A stretch of DNA of 64,000 nucleotides from Cupriavidus respiraculi (GTDB taxonomy: Bacteria > Pseudomonadota > Gammaproteobacteria > Burkholderiales > Burkholderiaceae), in NCBI RefSeq assembly GCF_914271545.1, contig NZ_CAJZAH010000002.1:1302001-1366000 (forward strand). The letters run 5' to 3'. How positions within the stretch are numbered: the first letter of the stretch is position 1; every line of letters begins with the position of its first letter. This document shows, in pieces, positions 18,270 through 29,433 of the stretch. The notes beneath the pieces were generated by a model. That model saw nothing but the letters and a program-made list of their open reading frames with translations, had not been told where the DNA came from and made no database searches. A program made the translations under genes and the position numbers.

Positions 18270-20186
18270 ATGTCGGACCGCTTGGACCGTTCCCCCTGCA
18301 CCACCGCTCAACGCCTCCGCCCCGAGGCTCCCTCCACCGGAGGCGAAGGGGAATCCGCGCGCCCGCCGCTGTCGCGCCGCCTGTTGGCGTGGGGGCTTGC
18401 GGCGAGCTTCGGCATCGCGCCGCTCGCCGGTTGCGCCGCAGGTGTCGACAAGGCACAGGCCGATGACGAGCAGGGGCCGGTGATCAGCGCCGAAGCCCCG
18501 AATGCCCCGGCGACCCCGCTGCCGCCCAAGATGCCTTTGCCGGCGGTGCCGCTGACCTCGGACATCATGTTCCGCGTACTGGCCGCCGAAGTCTCGATGC
18601 AGCGCGGCCTTGCCGGCCCGGCCTACCGCACCTACCTGGACCTCGCACGCGAGATCCGCGACCCGCGCTTCGCGCAGCGCGCCACCGAGATCGCGTTCAA
18701 TGCGCGCGTGCCCCAGCAAGCGCTGGACGCGGCCCGCCTGTGGACCGAACTGGCGCCCACCTCGGCCGGGGCGCGCCAGGTGCTCTCCACCCTGCTGGTG
18801 CTCAGCGGCCGCTGGGACGAAGCCGAGCCGCTGCTGTCGCTGCAACTGAACGGCGTGCCGCCCAGCCATCGTCCCGAAGCGATCCTGCAACTGCAGCAGC
18901 AGCTCTCGCGCACCAACGATCCCGCGGGCGCGGCCGCCATGCTGCAGCGGCTGGTGGCCAACGATCTGCAATCGGCGGAAACGCGCCTCGCGCTCGCGCG
19001 CGCCAACGAGGCCGCGGGCAACGTGCCCGGCGCGCTGACCGAACTGGACGAGGCGCTGCGCCTGCGCCCCGACTACGAGCCCGCCGCCCTGATGGCCGCC
19101 GAGCTGCGCGCGGACTCGGCGCCCGCGGAGGCCGTGGCGGGACTGACCCGCTTCCTCGACAAGGCCCCCGCCTCGATCAACGGGCGCATCACGCTGGCAC
19201 GGCTGTATCTGCAGCAGAACGATATGTCGTCGGCGCGTCGCGAGTTCGAAGCGCTGCGCAAGGTCGCGCCGGAAGATCCGCGCGTGCCGCTGGCACTGGG
19301 CCTGACCGGCCTGCAGGCCAAGCGCTATGACGAGGCGGAAAGCTATCTGAAGGAATACCTGCGGCTGGCCGAGAAATCGCCCTCGTCCAATCCGGACGTC
19401 GCCTACCAGTACCTCTCGCAGATCGCCGAGGAAAGGAAGGACTACCCGGGCGCCGTACAGTGGCTGGACCGCATCGAGGACGAGCGCATGCTGTCCGCCG
19501 CCTCGGTCAAGCGCGCGCAGCTGCTCGGCCGCATGGGCAAGGTGGACGAGGCGCAGGGCATCTTCGGCACGCTGCTGGCGGACGCCGAGGACATTGCCGA
19601 TCCGGGCCAGCGCGCGCAGCGCATGATGGCGATCCGGCAGACCGAGGTCGGCGTGCTGATGGACGCCAAGGCCTACGACCGCGCGCGCAAGGTGCTGAAC
19701 GACCGCATCGCCGCCGAGCCCGACAATGCGGAATGGATCTACGAGCTGGCCATGCTGGACGAGCGCGAGAAGCGCTACGACAGCATGGAGCGCGGCTTGC
19801 GCAAGTTCATCGCGCTGCAGCCGAACCAGAAGCAGGGGTACAACGCGCTGGGCTATTCGCTGGCCGATCGCAACGAACGCCTGCCCGAGGCCCTGAAGCT
19901 GCTGGAAAAGGCCATCGAGCTTGGCCCGGACGACCCGTACATCATGGACAGCCTGGGCTGGGTCAAGTATCGGCTGGGCCAGCTGCAGCCCGCGGCCGAA
20001 CTGCTGCGCGCCGCCTATACCAAGGCTCCGGAGGCCGAGATCGGCGCGCATCTGGGCGAGGTGCTGTGGCACCTTGGCCAGCACGACGAGGCCCGCCGCA
20101 CCTGGACCGAAGCTGCCAAGACGGAGCCCGACAACGAGACGCTGATCAAGACGCTGCGCCGCTACAACGTCTCGGTTTCCCGCTGA
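18270..20186 (+). CDS. tetratricopeptide-repeat lipoprotein
   Basis: 638 residues from ATG 18270 (MSDRLDRSPC); an earlier in-frame ATG at 18222 lies inside the inverted repeat and is less likely. After a ~35-residue charged leader comes a lipoprotein signal with lipobox LAGC. The rest is helical TPR repeats (for example ALTELDEALRLRPDYEPAAL, ALKLLEKAIELGPDDPYIM). It is probably an outer-membrane-facing scaffold; the position directly before lolB hints at an envelope role, by context only. The TPR-lolB-ispE-prs order is common in Burkholderiales as far as I recall. Confidence 0.85.
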   Translation: MSDRLDRSPCTTAQRLRPEAPSTGGEGESARPPLSRRLLAWGLAASFGIAPLAGCAAGVDKAQADDEQGPVISAEAPNAPATPLPPKMPLPAVPLTSDIMFRVLAAEVSMQRGLAGPAYRTYLDLAREIRDPRFAQRATEIAFNARVPQQALDAARLWTELAPTSAGARQVLSTLLVLSGRWDEAEPLLSLQLNGVPPSHRPEAILQLQQQLSRTNDPAGAAAMLQRLVANDLQSAETRLALARANEAAGNVPGALTELDEALRLRPDYEPAALMAAELRADSAPAEAVAGLTRFLDKAPASINGRITLARLYLQQNDMSSARREFEALRKVAPEDPRVPLALGLTGLQAKRYDEAESYLKEYLRLAEKSPSSNPDVAYQYLSQIAEERKDYPGAVQWLDRIEDERMLSAASVKRAQLLGRMGKVDEAQGIFGTLLADAEDIADPGQRAQRMMAIRQTEVGVLMDAKAYDRARKVLNDRIAAEPDNAEWIYELAMLDEREKRYDSMERGLRKFIALQPNQKQGYNALGYSLADRNERLPEALKLLEKAIELGPDDPYIMDSLGWVKYRLGQLQPAAELLRAAYTKAPEAEIGAHLGEVLWHLGQHDEARRTWTEAAKTEPDNETLIKTLRRYNVSVSR

Positions 20187-20294
20187 CCCACGGGCGCCGC
20201 GCGCAACGCCCGCGTCGCCGCCCGCACCCGTCTTTCCTCGCGCATGCCGCCAGCGACGCCGCCGCGTCGCTTCCCTCGCACCACCAGACCTCCC

Positions 20295-20966
20295 ATGCTT
20301 CGATCCCGCCGCCTCGCCCTGCTCTGCCTCACCGCCCCGCTGTGGCTCGCCGCCTGCGCCTCCGTCACGCCCAGCCGCTCCTTCGATACCGAGGCGCGCG
20401 GACAGGTGCAGGAGTACAGCGGCCGCTTTGCCGCCAACTATGTCCGCTACGGCCGCGACGAAGGCGTGCAGGGCAGCTTCCAGTGGCGCGAACAGGGCAG
20501 CAATGTCCGGCTGGACCTGATTTCGCCGCTCGGGCAGACGCTCGCCGTGGTGACCGCGACCCCGGCGGGCGCCACCCTCGACCTGCCCAACGAGGCCCCG
20601 CGCAACGCGCCCGAGGTCGATGGCCTGCTCGAACAGGCGCTGGGCTTCTCGCTGCCGGTGGCGGGCATGCGCGACTGGCTGCATGGCCGTCCCGCGCCGG
20701 GCAGCCAGGCGAGCGCGACACGCGATGAATCCGGCCGGCTCCAGACGCTGACCCAGAACGGCTGGACCGTGCGCTACGCCGCCTGGCAAGCCGGCGCACC
20801 GGGCGCGGCGCAGACCATGCCGCGCCGCATCGACATGGCGCGCGACGGCGGCACCGGCCCGATGTCGGTCAGGCTGGTGATCGATCCCCCGGCCAGCCCG
20901 GACGCGGCGGCCACACCGGCCGCGTCGCAATCCCCCGAAACCGCGACCTCGCCGGCCTCCCGCTGA
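20295..20966 (+). CDS. lolB: outer-membrane lipoprotein insertion protein LolB
   Basis: 223 residues from ATG 20295 ([15 protein letters not shown]) with lipobox LAAC at the end of the signal peptide. The body has LolB features: [52 protein letters not shown]. It receives lipoproteins from LolA and inserts them in the outer membrane. The last ~25 residues are an Ala/Pro/Ser tail beyond the fold. An upstream in-frame start at 20244 would mask the signal peptide, so it was not used. It is 22 bp before ispE. Confidence 0.9.
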   Translation: MLRSRRLALLCLTAPLWLAACASVTPSRSFDTEARGQVQEYSGRFAANYVRYGRDEGVQGSFQWREQGSNVRLDLISPLGQTLAVVTATPAGATLDLPNEAPRNAPEVDGLLEQALGFSLPVAGMRDWLHGRPAPGSQASATRDESGRLQTLTQNGWTVRYAAWQAGAPGAAQTMPRRIDMARDGGTGPMSVRLVIDPPASPDAAATPAASQSPETATSPASR

Positions 20967-20988
20967 CCCTAGCCAGTCTTTTTCCCGC

Positions 20989-21861
20989 ATGCCAGACGTA
21001 TCGCCCCTTGCCGAGCTGCGCGACTGCCCGGCGCCCGCCAAGCTGAACCTGTTCCTGCACGTGACCGGCCGCCGCCCCGACGGCTATCACACGTTGCAGA
21101 CGGTATTCCAGCTCATCGACTGGTGCGACACGCTGCATTTCCGCCGGCGTGACGACGGCGTGGTGATGCGCACCAACGACGTGCCCGGCGTCGACCACGA
21201 CAGCGATTTGATCGTGCGCGCCGCCCGCGCGCTGCAGCAGGCCACCGGCACGCGCTACGGAGCGGAGCTGACCATCGACAAGGTGTTGCCGATGGGCGGC
21301 GGCATCGGCGGCGGCTCCTCGGATGCCGCCACCACGCTGCTGGCCCTGAACCGGTTGTGGGGGCTGGGCCTGCCGCGCGCCCGGCTGATGGAGATCGGGC
21401 TCGCGCTGGGGGCGGACGTACCGTTCTTCGTGTTCGGCGAGAATGCGTTCGCCCAAGGCATCGGCGAGGAACTGGCGCCGGTGTCGCTGCCGCAGAGCTG
21501 GTTCGTGGTGATTCACCCACGCCAGCATGTGCCCACCGCAGCAATTTTTTCGGACCGACGCTTGACAAGGAATACCCCCATCAGCATAATTGCGGACTTC
21601 GCTGCTTGCACAAACAAATTCGATTTCGGTCGCAACGATCTGGAACCGATTGCAACGGCGAAATTCGGCGAAGTTGCCCGAGCCCTTGAATGGCTGCGAC
21701 AGTACAGTCCCCATGCAAGGATGACCGGTTCCGGTGCCTGTGTGTTTGCGCGCTATACTTGCGCGGAAACTGCGCAACAGGTAATCGAACGGTTGCCTCC
21801 CGAATGGGATGGCAGGTGCGTGAGAAGTCTGTCGCGCCACCCGCTCGCAACGCTCGCATAA
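20989..21861 (+). CDS. ispE: 4-diphosphocytidyl-2-C-methyl-D-erythritol kinase
   Basis: 290 residues, GHMP kinase: the N-terminal [19 protein letters not shown] motif, ATP loop [15 protein letters not shown] and C-terminal [10 protein letters not shown]. It phosphorylates CDP-methylerythritol in the MEP isoprenoid pathway. The last ~320 bp of the gene are clearly richer in A/T than the first 550 bp and contain a near-consensus sigma-70 promoter (21562-21590) facing the tRNA-Gln gene. Confidence 0.96.
   Translation: MPDVSPLAELRDCPAPAKLNLFLHVTGRRPDGYHTLQTVFQLIDWCDTLHFRRRDDGVVMRTNDVPGVDHDSDLIVRAARALQQATGTRYGAELTIDKVLPMGGGIGGGSSDAATTLLALNRLWGLGLPRARLMEIGLALGADVPFFVFGENAFAQGIGEELAPVSLPQSWFVVIHPRQHVPTAAIFSDRRLTRNTPISIIADFAACTNKFDFGRNDLEPIATAKFGEVARALEWLRQYSPHARMTGSGACVFARYTCAETAQQVIERLPPEWDGRCVRSLSRHPLATLA
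21562..21590 (+). promoter_or_regulatory. sigma-70-type promoter inside ispE, facing tRNA-Gln and prs
   Basis: TTGACA (21562-21567), 17-bp spacer, CATAAT (21585-21590): a perfect -35 and five of six at -10. It lies about 330 bp upstream of the tRNA gene and is the best match I found for tRNA-Gln/prs transcription. Confidence 0.6.
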
Positions 21862-21919
21862 ATAGTTTCTCGTTCGGCGTCGCAGACGTTTGTGCGACGG
21901 TGGACGGACCCGGTTGTGT

Positions 21920-21996
21920 AGGGGAGTCGCCAAGTTGGTCAAGGCACCGGATTTTGATTCCGGCATTCGAAGGTTCGAATCCTTCTTCCCCTGCCA
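21920..21996 (+). tRNA. tRNA-Gln(TTG)
   Basis: 77 nt with encoded CCA. The acceptor 5' strand AGGGGAG pairs with TTCCCCT before discriminator G and CCA. The anticodon stem-loop is CCGGA-TTTTGAT-TCCGG, giving anticodon TTG (Gln). The T-arm is AAGG-TTCGAAT-CCTT. It lies between ispE and prs on the same strand. Confidence 0.97.
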
Positions 21997-22024
21997 TTAC
22001 ATTCCTCGCGAATCCGCAGAGAAA

Positions 22025-22046
22025 GTCACCGGCCCCGGCCGGTGAC
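22025..22046 (+). other. strong hairpin between tRNA-Gln and prs
   Basis: GTCACCGGCC (22025-22034) and GGCCGGTGAC (22037-22046) are exact reverse complements. No T-run follows, so it is not a standard terminator. It could mark 3' processing of the tRNA transcript or structure the prs leader. Confidence 0.6.
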
Positions 22047-22078
22047 AAATCCCCCCAGCAGCAAGACAGGTGCCTCAC

Positions 22079-23032
22079 ATGAGCAGCGAAGGCTTGATGG
22101 TATTCACCGGCAACGCCAACCCCAAACTCGCAGAGGCTGTCGTGCAGCACCTCGGCATCCCGTTGGGAAAGGCGCTTGTAGGCCGTTTTTCGGACGGTGA
22201 AGTCCAAGTCGAGATCCAGGAAAATGTCCGCGGCAAGCACGTCATCGTGCTGCAGTCCACCTGCCAGCCGACCAACGACAATCTGATGGAACTGATGGTG
22301 ATGGTCGATGCGCTCAAGCGCGCCTCGGCACGCAGCATCACCGCCGCCATGCCCTACTTCGGCTATGCCCGCCAGGATCGCCGCCCGCGTTCCGCGCGCG
22401 TCGCCATCTCGGCCAAGGTCGTGGCCAACATGCTGGAAGTCGCCGGCGTCGAGCGCGTCCTGACCATGGACCTGCACGCCGACCAGATCCAGGGCTTCTT
22501 CGACATCCCGGTCGACAATATCTACGCCTCTCCCGTCCTGCTGGGCGACCTGCGCGAGAAGAACTACGGCGACCTGCTGGTGGTGTCGCCGGACGTCGGC
22601 GGCGTGGTGCGCGCCCGCGCGCTGGCCAAGCAACTGAACTGCGATCTGGCCATCATCGACAAGCGCCGTCCGAAGGCCAATGTGGCCGAGGTCATGAACA
22701 TCATCGGCGAGGTAGACGGCCGCAACTGCGTCATCATGGACGACATGATCGACACCGGCGGCACGCTGTGCAAGGCGGCCCAGGTGCTGAAGGAACGCGG
22801 CGCGCAGAAGGTATTCGCCTACTGTACCCATCCGGTGCTGTCCGGCGGCGCCGCCGCCCGCATCGCGGAATCCGCGCTGGACGAAGTGGTGGTGTGCGAC
22901 ACCATCCCGCTGCGCGAGGACGCGCTGCAGGCCGGCAAGATCCGCCAGGTCTCGACCGCGCCGCTGCTGGCCGAGACCTTCACGCGTATCGTCAAGGGCG
23001 ACTCGATCATGTCGCTGTTTGCCGATTCCTGA
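22079..23032 (+). CDS. prs: ribose-phosphate pyrophosphokinase
   Basis: 317 residues from ATG 22079 ([14 protein letters not shown]). A GTG three codons earlier (22070) is possible, but the ATG fits the family length and has AGG upstream. The PRPP synthase signatures are present: ATP-binding [10 protein letters not shown], the flexible loop YARQDRRPR, and the ribose-phosphate loop [13 protein letters not shown]. It makes PRPP from ribose 5-phosphate and ATP, the substrate for apt elsewhere in this window. It is followed by rplY after 148 bp. Confidence 0.97.
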   Translation: MSSEGLMVFTGNANPKLAEAVVQHLGIPLGKALVGRFSDGEVQVEIQENVRGKHVIVLQSTCQPTNDNLMELMVMVDALKRASARSITAAMPYFGYARQDRRPRSARVAISAKVVANMLEVAGVERVLTMDLHADQIQGFFDIPVDNIYASPVLLGDLREKNYGDLLVVSPDVGGVVRARALAKQLNCDLAIIDKRRPKANVAEVMNIIGEVDGRNCVIMDDMIDTGGTLCKAAQVLKERGAQKVFAYCTHPVLSGGAAARIAESALDEVVVCDTIPLREDALQAGKIRQVSTAPLLAETFTRIVKGDSIMSLFADS

Positions 23033-23137
23033 TACCATTCAAGGCTTTACCGCGCCGGCACCCCGGGATTGCAAGCGATCCTGACGCCGGCGTGATTCAT
23101 ACGGCGCCAGTGTTTTTCACCGTGCGCCGAAACTTCG

Positions 23138-23159
23138 GGCTGTCTGGTCGCGGACAGCC
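23138..23159 (+). other. hairpin in the leader of rplY
   Basis: GGCTGTC (23138-23144) pairs with GACAGCC (23153-23159) over an 8-base loop and is followed by TTCTTAATTTC, a poor U-tract. It could be a weak terminator of prs or an rplY leader element. Confidence 0.4.
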
Positions 23160-23180
23160 TTCTTAATTTCTGGAGTCACC

Positions 23181-23792
23181 ATGAAAGTCGTAGCTTTCGA
23201 GCGTAGCGTACAGGGAACGGGTGCGAGCCGCCGCCTGCGCAACGCCGGCAAAACCCCCGGCATCATCTATGGCGGTGCGGGCGAGCCCAAGATGATCGAA
23301 CTCGATCACAACGCACTGTTCCACGCGCTGAAGAAGGAAGCCTTCCACTCGTCGATTCTCGACCTGGAAGTGAGCGGCAAGTCGGAGAAGGCCCTGCTGC
23401 GCGCCTTCCAGATGCACCCGTTCAAGCCGCTGGTCCTGCACGTCGATTTCCAGCGCGTGTCGGCCTCGGAAAAGATCCACGTGAAGGTGCCCCTGCACTT
23501 CATGAACCAGGAAACCGCTCCTGGCGTGAAGCTGGGCCACGGCATCATCAACCACATCCTGAACGAACTGGAAGTGTCGTGCCTGCCGGCCGACCTGCCG
23601 GAGTTCATCGAAGTGGATCTGGGCAAGGGCGAACTGGGCCAGACGTTCCACCTGTCCGACATCACGCTGCCGAAGGGCGTGACCGCGATCACCCACGGTG
23701 ACGACAACCCCGCAGTGGCCAACATCTCGTTGCCCGCTGGTGGCGTGTCCGAAGCCGCCGGTGAAGGCGAAGGCGAAACGCCGGCTGCCTGA
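23181..23792 (+). CDS. rplY: 50S ribosomal protein L25 / general stress protein Ctc
   Basis: 203 residues, the long form: an N-terminal L25 5S-rRNA-binding domain (residues 1-95, [20 protein letters not shown]) followed by the TL5/Ctc beta domain ([19 protein letters not shown]). The C-terminal tail is Ala/Glu-rich. It binds 5S rRNA in the large subunit. A Shine-Dalgarno-like GGAGTC lies before the ATG. A terminator follows 42 bp after the stop. The prs-rplY-pth order is conserved in many proteobacteria. Confidence 0.96.
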   Translation: MKVVAFERSVQGTGASRRLRNAGKTPGIIYGGAGEPKMIELDHNALFHALKKEAFHSSILDLEVSGKSEKALLRAFQMHPFKPLVLHVDFQRVSASEKIHVKVPLHFMNQETAPGVKLGHGIINHILNELEVSCLPADLPEFIEVDLGKGELGQTFHLSDITLPKGVTAITHGDDNPAVANISLPAGGVSEAAGEGEGETPAA

Positions 23793-23834
23793 TCGGGACT
23801 CGGTCCTGGGCGCCCCGCGGGGCTGCCCGAGAAA

Positions 23835-23863
23835 GCCGCCGGCGCGTCCGGCGGCTTTTTTTT
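23835..23863 (+). terminator. intrinsic terminator after rplY
   Basis: GCCGCCGG (23835-23842) pairs with CCGGCGGC (23848-23855), loop CGCGT, then eight T. Confidence 0.93.
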
Positions 23864-23945
23864 GCCCCTCTTGCCCCGGGCTTTTCGCGTATGCTTGGCC
23901 GCGGCCACCGTCGGCCAGGCTTCCGCGTTCGACACGGTTTCTCGC

Positions 23946-24539
23946 ATGATCAAGCTAATCGTTGGCCTCGGAAATCCCGGGGCGGAATATGAGGCGACCC
24001 GCCACAACGCCGGCTTCTGGCTGGTCGATGAACTGGCCCGCATGGGCGGCGCCACGCCGCGCGTGGAAGGCCGCTTCCATGGCCTCGCGGCGCGCGCCCG
24101 CCTGTGGGACCAGGACATCTGGCTGCTCAAGCCGTCCACCTTCATGAACCGCTCGGGCCTGGCCGTGGTATCCCTCGCCCGCTTCTACAAGGTGCTGCCG
24201 GACGAGATCCTGGTCGCGCACGACGAGATGGACCTGCCCGCCGGCAGCGTCAAGCTCAAGCGCGGCGGCGGCTCCGGCGGCCATAACGGACTGAAGGACA
24301 TCTCCGCCCACCTGTCGACGCAGGACTACTGGCGGCTGCGCATCGGCGTGGGTCATCCGCGCGACGCAGGCGGCGGCGCCAGCCAGCGCGAGGATGTGGT
24401 CAATTTCGTGCTGAAGCCGCCGCGCCGCGAGGAGCAGCAGGCGATCGACGAGGCCATCGGCCGCAGCATCGCGCCGCTGGCGTTGCTGGCCCGGGGCGAG
24501 GCCGAGAAGGCCATGATGCAGCTGCATTCGGCGCGCTGA
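23946..24539 (+). CDS. pth: peptidyl-tRNA hydrolase
   Basis: 197 residues from ATG 23946 (MIKLIVGLGNPG). Catalytic His20 is in RHNAGFWLVDELA, followed by the FMNRSG and HDEMDLPAGSVKLKRGGGSGGHNG motifs (Asp near 93 and the substrate Asn). It recycles peptidyl-tRNAs released from ribosomes. A longer frame from 23862 runs through the region after the rplY terminator and was rejected. It is followed by a bidirectional terminator shared with the ferredoxin gene. Confidence 0.96.
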   Translation: MIKLIVGLGNPGAEYEATRHNAGFWLVDELARMGGATPRVEGRFHGLAARARLWDQDIWLLKPSTFMNRSGLAVVSLARFYKVLPDEILVAHDEMDLPAGSVKLKRGGGSGGHNGLKDISAHLSTQDYWRLRIGVGHPRDAGGGASQREDVVNFVLKPPRREEQQAIDEAIGRSIAPLALLARGEAEKAMMQLHSAR

Positions 24540-24557
24540 CGGCCCTGCTTCCGCGTC

Positions 24558-24597
24558 AAAAAAAGCCCCCGCCATCGGCCGATGGCGGGGGTTTTTT
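24558..24597. terminator. bidirectional terminator between pth and ferredoxin
   Basis: An A-run (24558-24564) is followed by stem CCCCCGCCATC (24566-24576), loop GGCC, GATGGCGGGGG (24581-24591) and six T. It serves pth on the plus strand and the ferredoxin gene on the minus strand. Confidence 0.95.
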
Positions 24598-24626
24598 CAT
24601 GCGGTGCACCGCGGTGGACGGGTCGC

Positions 24627-24887
24627 TCAGGCGACGTGCTTGGCGGCCGTCAGCAGCCGGTAGCGCTGCATCAGCACCTCATGCGATTCGATGCGGTTCG
24701 GATCCTTCGGAATGCAGGCCACAGGGCAAACCTGCTGGCACTGCGGTTCGTCGAAGTGACCGACGCATTCGGTGCATTTGTTGGGGTCGATTTCGTAGAT
24801 CTCGGGCCCCATCGAAATGGCTTCGTTGGGGCACTCGGGCTCACAAACGTCGCAGTTGATGCAGTCGTCGGTGATGAGCAACGCCAT
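24627..24887 (-). CDS. YfhL-family 2[4Fe-4S] ferredoxin
   Basis: 86 residues. The first cluster motif is CINCDVCEPECPNEA (C-x2-C-x2-C-x3-C-P). The second is CTECVGHFDEPQCQQVCPVAC (C-x2-C-x8-C-x3-C-P), the spacing seen in YfhL/Alvin-type low-potential ferredoxins. It is a small electron carrier with partner unknown. It sits downstream of coaD on the same strand and ends at the shared terminator. Confidence 0.93.
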   Translation of the reverse strand: MALLITDDCINCDVCEPECPNEAISMGPEIYEIDPNKCTECVGHFDEPQCQQVCPVACIPKDPNRIESHEVLMQRYRLLTAAKHVA

Positions 24888-24956
24888 GGTGTTTCCTTAC
24901 TGCCGACGTGCCCGCGCCCGACTGGCCGCGTCATGACACGTCGTGAAGCCCGTATT

Positions 24957-26260
<1,304 letters not shown>

Positions 26261-26328
26261 GCCGTGATTGTAGAGCCTGCGGCGGCCCTGTCACGCCCGT
26301 CGCCCGGCCGCTGTGTGGCCTGCGCCGC

Positions 26329-27732
26329 CTACCGGGCCGAGCGCGCGGGCTGGGCCGCCTCGGGTCCACCCACCACCACCGTCGCCATCGCGTCGGGACG
26401 CACGTGGCGCTGGAAGGCTTCCCGGACCTGCTGGCGGGTCACCTTGCCGATCTGCGCGGTCCAGGTGTCCAGGTAGTCCAGCGGCAGGCCATACCAGCCG
26501 ATATTGGCGACGTTGGTCAGCAGCTTGCGGTTGCTGTCGATGCGCAGCGGGAAGCCGTTGATCAGGTTGTCCTTGGCCGCCTTCAGCTCCTTGTCGGTCG
26601 GACCCTCGGTCACGAAGCGCTCGACCACCTGCCGCACCAGCGCCAGCGCCTCCTCGGCCTGGTCCTTCTTGGTCTGCAGGCCGATGCCGAACGGTCCCGG
26701 CTGCTTGGACGGCGCGAAGTAGCTGTCGACGCCGTAGGTCAGGCCGCGCTTCTCGCGGACCTGATCGGTCAGACGCGAGCTGAAGCCGCCGCCGCCCAGG
26801 ATGTAATTGCCCACCAGCAGGGCGAAGTAGTCGGGGTCGCCGCGGGCGATGGCGGGTTGGCCGAGCAGCACCGTGGCCTGCTGGGCGGGGTGCGGCACGC
26901 GCTGCACGCTGGCCGGGATGTTCATCTGCACGTCGGGCATCGCCGGTGGCCGGGTCCCCGCCGGCAAACCCTGCGTGAGCTGCACGGCGATGGCCTCGGC
27001 CTCCTTGCGGTCGATGGCGCCGATCAGCGTCACCACGGCACGCGAGGCGGTGTAGTTATCGCGCCAGAAGCGCTCCAGATCGGCCCGGGTAATCGACTCC
27101 ACGCTCTCCGGCGTCGCGGTCACCCCATAGGGATGGTTGGGATAGATCGCCTTGGACAGCAGCTTGTCGGCAATCGCGCCCGGACGCGTGTCGGCCTCGC
27201 GGATCGCGGCGATCAGGCGCTGCTTCTCTCGCGTGACCACGGCATCCGGGTACGTCGGTGCCTTGATCAACTGCGCGGCCAGCGTCAGCGCCTGCGATCG
27301 TTCGGGCTGCGCCGTCAGCGTGCGCAGCCCGATGCCGCCCCGGTCACCGCCCGCCGCGCCGCCGAAGTTGGCGCCGGTATCGGCGAAGGCATCGGCGATC
27401 TGCGCTTCGTCGCGCGCGGGCTGCCCGTCCACCGCGGCGGCGCCCTTGTCCAGCAGCGCGGCGGTCAGCGTGGCGAGCCCCGCCTTGCCGGCCGGGTCGT
27501 AGCGCCCGCCGGCGTCGAAGTCGACATTGACATCGAGCATCGGAATCGAGGGGCTGTGCACGTAGTACACCTTGGCGCCGGTCGGCGCGGTCCAGTGCTC
27601 GATGGGGATGGCGGCCTGCACCGCCTGCGTGGCGAGCAGCGCAAGCGCGCCGCAGACGGCGGCGAGACGGCGCGTTGCGCGCGGCGCGGCGGCGCCGGTC
27701 CCGGACTGCGAAGGAGTAGACATGGACAACAT
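26329..27732 (-). CDS. M16-family peptidase-like protein without the zinc site
   Basis: 467 residues from ATG 27732, which has GAGGA six bases upstream; an ATG two codons earlier (27738) has its SD too close. It has a signal peptide (LAAVCGALALLATQAVQAA), then an M16 fold (AGLATLTAALLDKG, RGLTYGVDSYF). The HxxEH zinc motif is absent, as in the non-catalytic partner subunits of bacterial M16 pairs. It begins within a few bases of the stop of the upstream M16 gene, so the two are co-translated and probably form a heterodimer in the periplasm. Confidence 0.88.
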   Translation of the reverse strand: MLSMSTPSQSGTGAAAPRATRRLAAVCGALALLATQAVQAAIPIEHWTAPTGAKVYYVHSPSIPMLDVNVDFDAGGRYDPAGKAGLATLTAALLDKGAAAVDGQPARDEAQIADAFADTGANFGGAAGGDRGGIGLRTLTAQPERSQALTLAAQLIKAPTYPDAVVTREKQRLIAAIREADTRPGAIADKLLSKAIYPNHPYGVTATPESVESITRADLERFWRDNYTASRAVVTLIGAIDRKEAEAIAVQLTQGLPAGTRPPAMPDVQMNIPASVQRVPHPAQQATVLLGQPAIARGDPDYFALLVGNYILGGGGFSSRLTDQVREKRGLTYGVDSYFAPSKQPGPFGIGLQTKKDQAEEALALVRQVVERFVTEGPTDKELKAAKDNLINGFPLRIDSNRKLLTNVANIGWYGLPLDYLDTWTAQIGKVTRQQVREAFQRHVRPDAMATVVVGGPEAAQPARSAR

Positions 27733-27741
27733 CGGCATTCC

Positions 27742-29373
27742 TCAGTGACGCAGGCCCGCGGGGCCCTGCGACTTGGGCTTGTTCGGATCGATCGGCTGCG
27801 GCAGCAGCGTGGCGACGGTCAGGTTGTCGTCGTCGAAGTACTTGCCGGCCACCGCCTTGACCTGCTCCGGCGTGACTTCCTTGATCCGCTCCAGGATGCG
27901 GTCCAGCTGCCGCCACGAAATGCCGGAGAGCTCCGACACGCCGATCTCCATGCCCTGCCCGAACACCGAATCGCGCTTGTAGATCTGGCTGGCGACCACC
28001 TGCGCCTTGACGCGCTTGAGTTCGTCCGCGGAGACGCCGTCGCGGGCGATGCGCTTGAGTTCGTCGCGCAGCGCAGCCTCGATCTGCTCGGTCGAATGGC
28101 CATTGGCGGGCGTGCCGTCGAGCACGAACAGCGATTCGCCGCGATTGACGCTGTCGTAGCCCACGTTGACGTCGTCGGCCAGGCGCTGCTCGCGCACCAG
28201 CTGTCGCGTCAGGCGCGCATTGTCGTAGCCGTTGAGCACCGCGGCCAGCACCTCCAGCGCGTAGGGATCGACATCCTTCTCGACATCGTTCAGCCGCGGC
28301 ACCTTGTAGGCCATCACCAGGTAGGGATTCTCCGCCGGGGCCTTGACCCAGATCCGCTTGACGCCCTTCTGCGGCGGCTCCAGCTGCGGCTTGGTGGCCG
28401 GCAACGGACGCGGCTTGAGCTTGCCGTAGTAGCGCTCCGCCAGCTTGCGCACCTCGTCCGCCTTGACGTCGCCGGTGACCACGAGCAGCACGTTGTTCGG
28501 CGCGTACCAGTCGCGATACCAGTCCTTGAGCTGCTCGACCTTCATGTTGTCGAGATCGTTCATCCAGCCGATCACCGGGTGCCGGTAGGCGGCCGTGGTG
28601 TAGACGGTGGCGAGCAACTGCTCGTAGACGGTGCCGCGCGCGGAGTCGTCGGTGCGCATGCGGCGCTCCTCCTTGACCACGCGCATCTCGCGCTCGAACT
28701 CGTCCTTGCGGATGATCAGGTTCGCCATGCGGTCCGCTTCGAGCTCCATCATGCGCGGCAGGTACTGCTTGCCGATCTGCTGGTAGTACATGGTGAAGTC
28801 GCGCGTGGTCATCGCGTTCTCCCGGCCGCCGAGTGCGGCGACCTGCCGCGAGAACTCGCCGATGCCGACCTTGGGCGTGCCCTTGAACATCATGTGTTCG
28901 AGCATGTGGGCCACGCCGGTGGACCCGCTGACCTCGTCGATGCCACCCACGCGGTACCAGACCTGATGCGCGACGGTGGGGGCGCGATGGTCTTCCTTGA
29001 CGATCACGCGCATGCCGTTGGACAGCGTGAATTCGCTGGTGCCGGCCTCGGAGGCCTGCGCGCGCATCGGCGCGGCCTGCCCCGGGGGCGGCGCGCTGAC
29101 CACGCCGCCCTGCGCCTGCGCCGGCAACGCGGACACCATGCCGGCGCCAAAGGCCACGGCCAGGCTCAGGGCGATGGGCGTGGCAATGCGGGCGAGCGAA
29201 TCGGGAAGGCGTCGGGACGTGGCGGACCAGCTGGCCCGAGTGAAGGAAGGGCGCCCGGACAAAGCGGCCTGGCGAGCCGCCGGGGTTGCCGGGTCGGCCG
29301 CGGCATCGTGACCGCAGGCCGGCGGGAAGGCGGGGACGACACCCCGCCGGTTATTCACAGCGCAATGGTTCAT
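27742..29373 (-). CDS. M16-family zinc metallopeptidase
   Basis: 543 residues from ATG 29373. The zinc motif HxxEH appears as HMLEHMMFKG near residue 160, with the downstream Glu region in MELEADRMANLI. A signal-peptide-like segment (PIALSLAVAFGAGMVSALPAQAQ) is at about 66-88, after an unusually long basic N-region, so the true start may be further in. It is a probable periplasmic peptidase (PqqL/YmxG-like), partner of the following inactive M16 gene. It diverges from ftsY with 60 bp between starts. Confidence 0.88.
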   Translation of the reverse strand: MNHCAVNNRRGVVPAFPPACGHDAAADPATPAARQAALSGRPSFTRASWSATSRRLPDSLARIATPIALSLAVAFGAGMVSALPAQAQGGVVSAPPPGQAAPMRAQASEAGTSEFTLSNGMRVIVKEDHRAPTVAHQVWYRVGGIDEVSGSTGVAHMLEHMMFKGTPKVGIGEFSRQVAALGGRENAMTTRDFTMYYQQIGKQYLPRMMELEADRMANLIIRKDEFEREMRVVKEERRMRTDDSARGTVYEQLLATVYTTAAYRHPVIGWMNDLDNMKVEQLKDWYRDWYAPNNVLLVVTGDVKADEVRKLAERYYGKLKPRPLPATKPQLEPPQKGVKRIWVKAPAENPYLVMAYKVPRLNDVEKDVDPYALEVLAAVLNGYDNARLTRQLVREQRLADDVNVGYDSVNRGESLFVLDGTPANGHSTEQIEAALRDELKRIARDGVSADELKRVKAQVVASQIYKRDSVFGQGMEIGVSELSGISWRQLDRILERIKEVTPEQVKAVAGKYFDDDNLTVATLLPQPIDPNKPKSQGPAGLRH

Positions 29374-29433
29374 GCAACCCCGTCTGCTAGAATTTTGGCG
29401 ATTGATTCTACCGGGGTATGGACCCCTTTCCCA

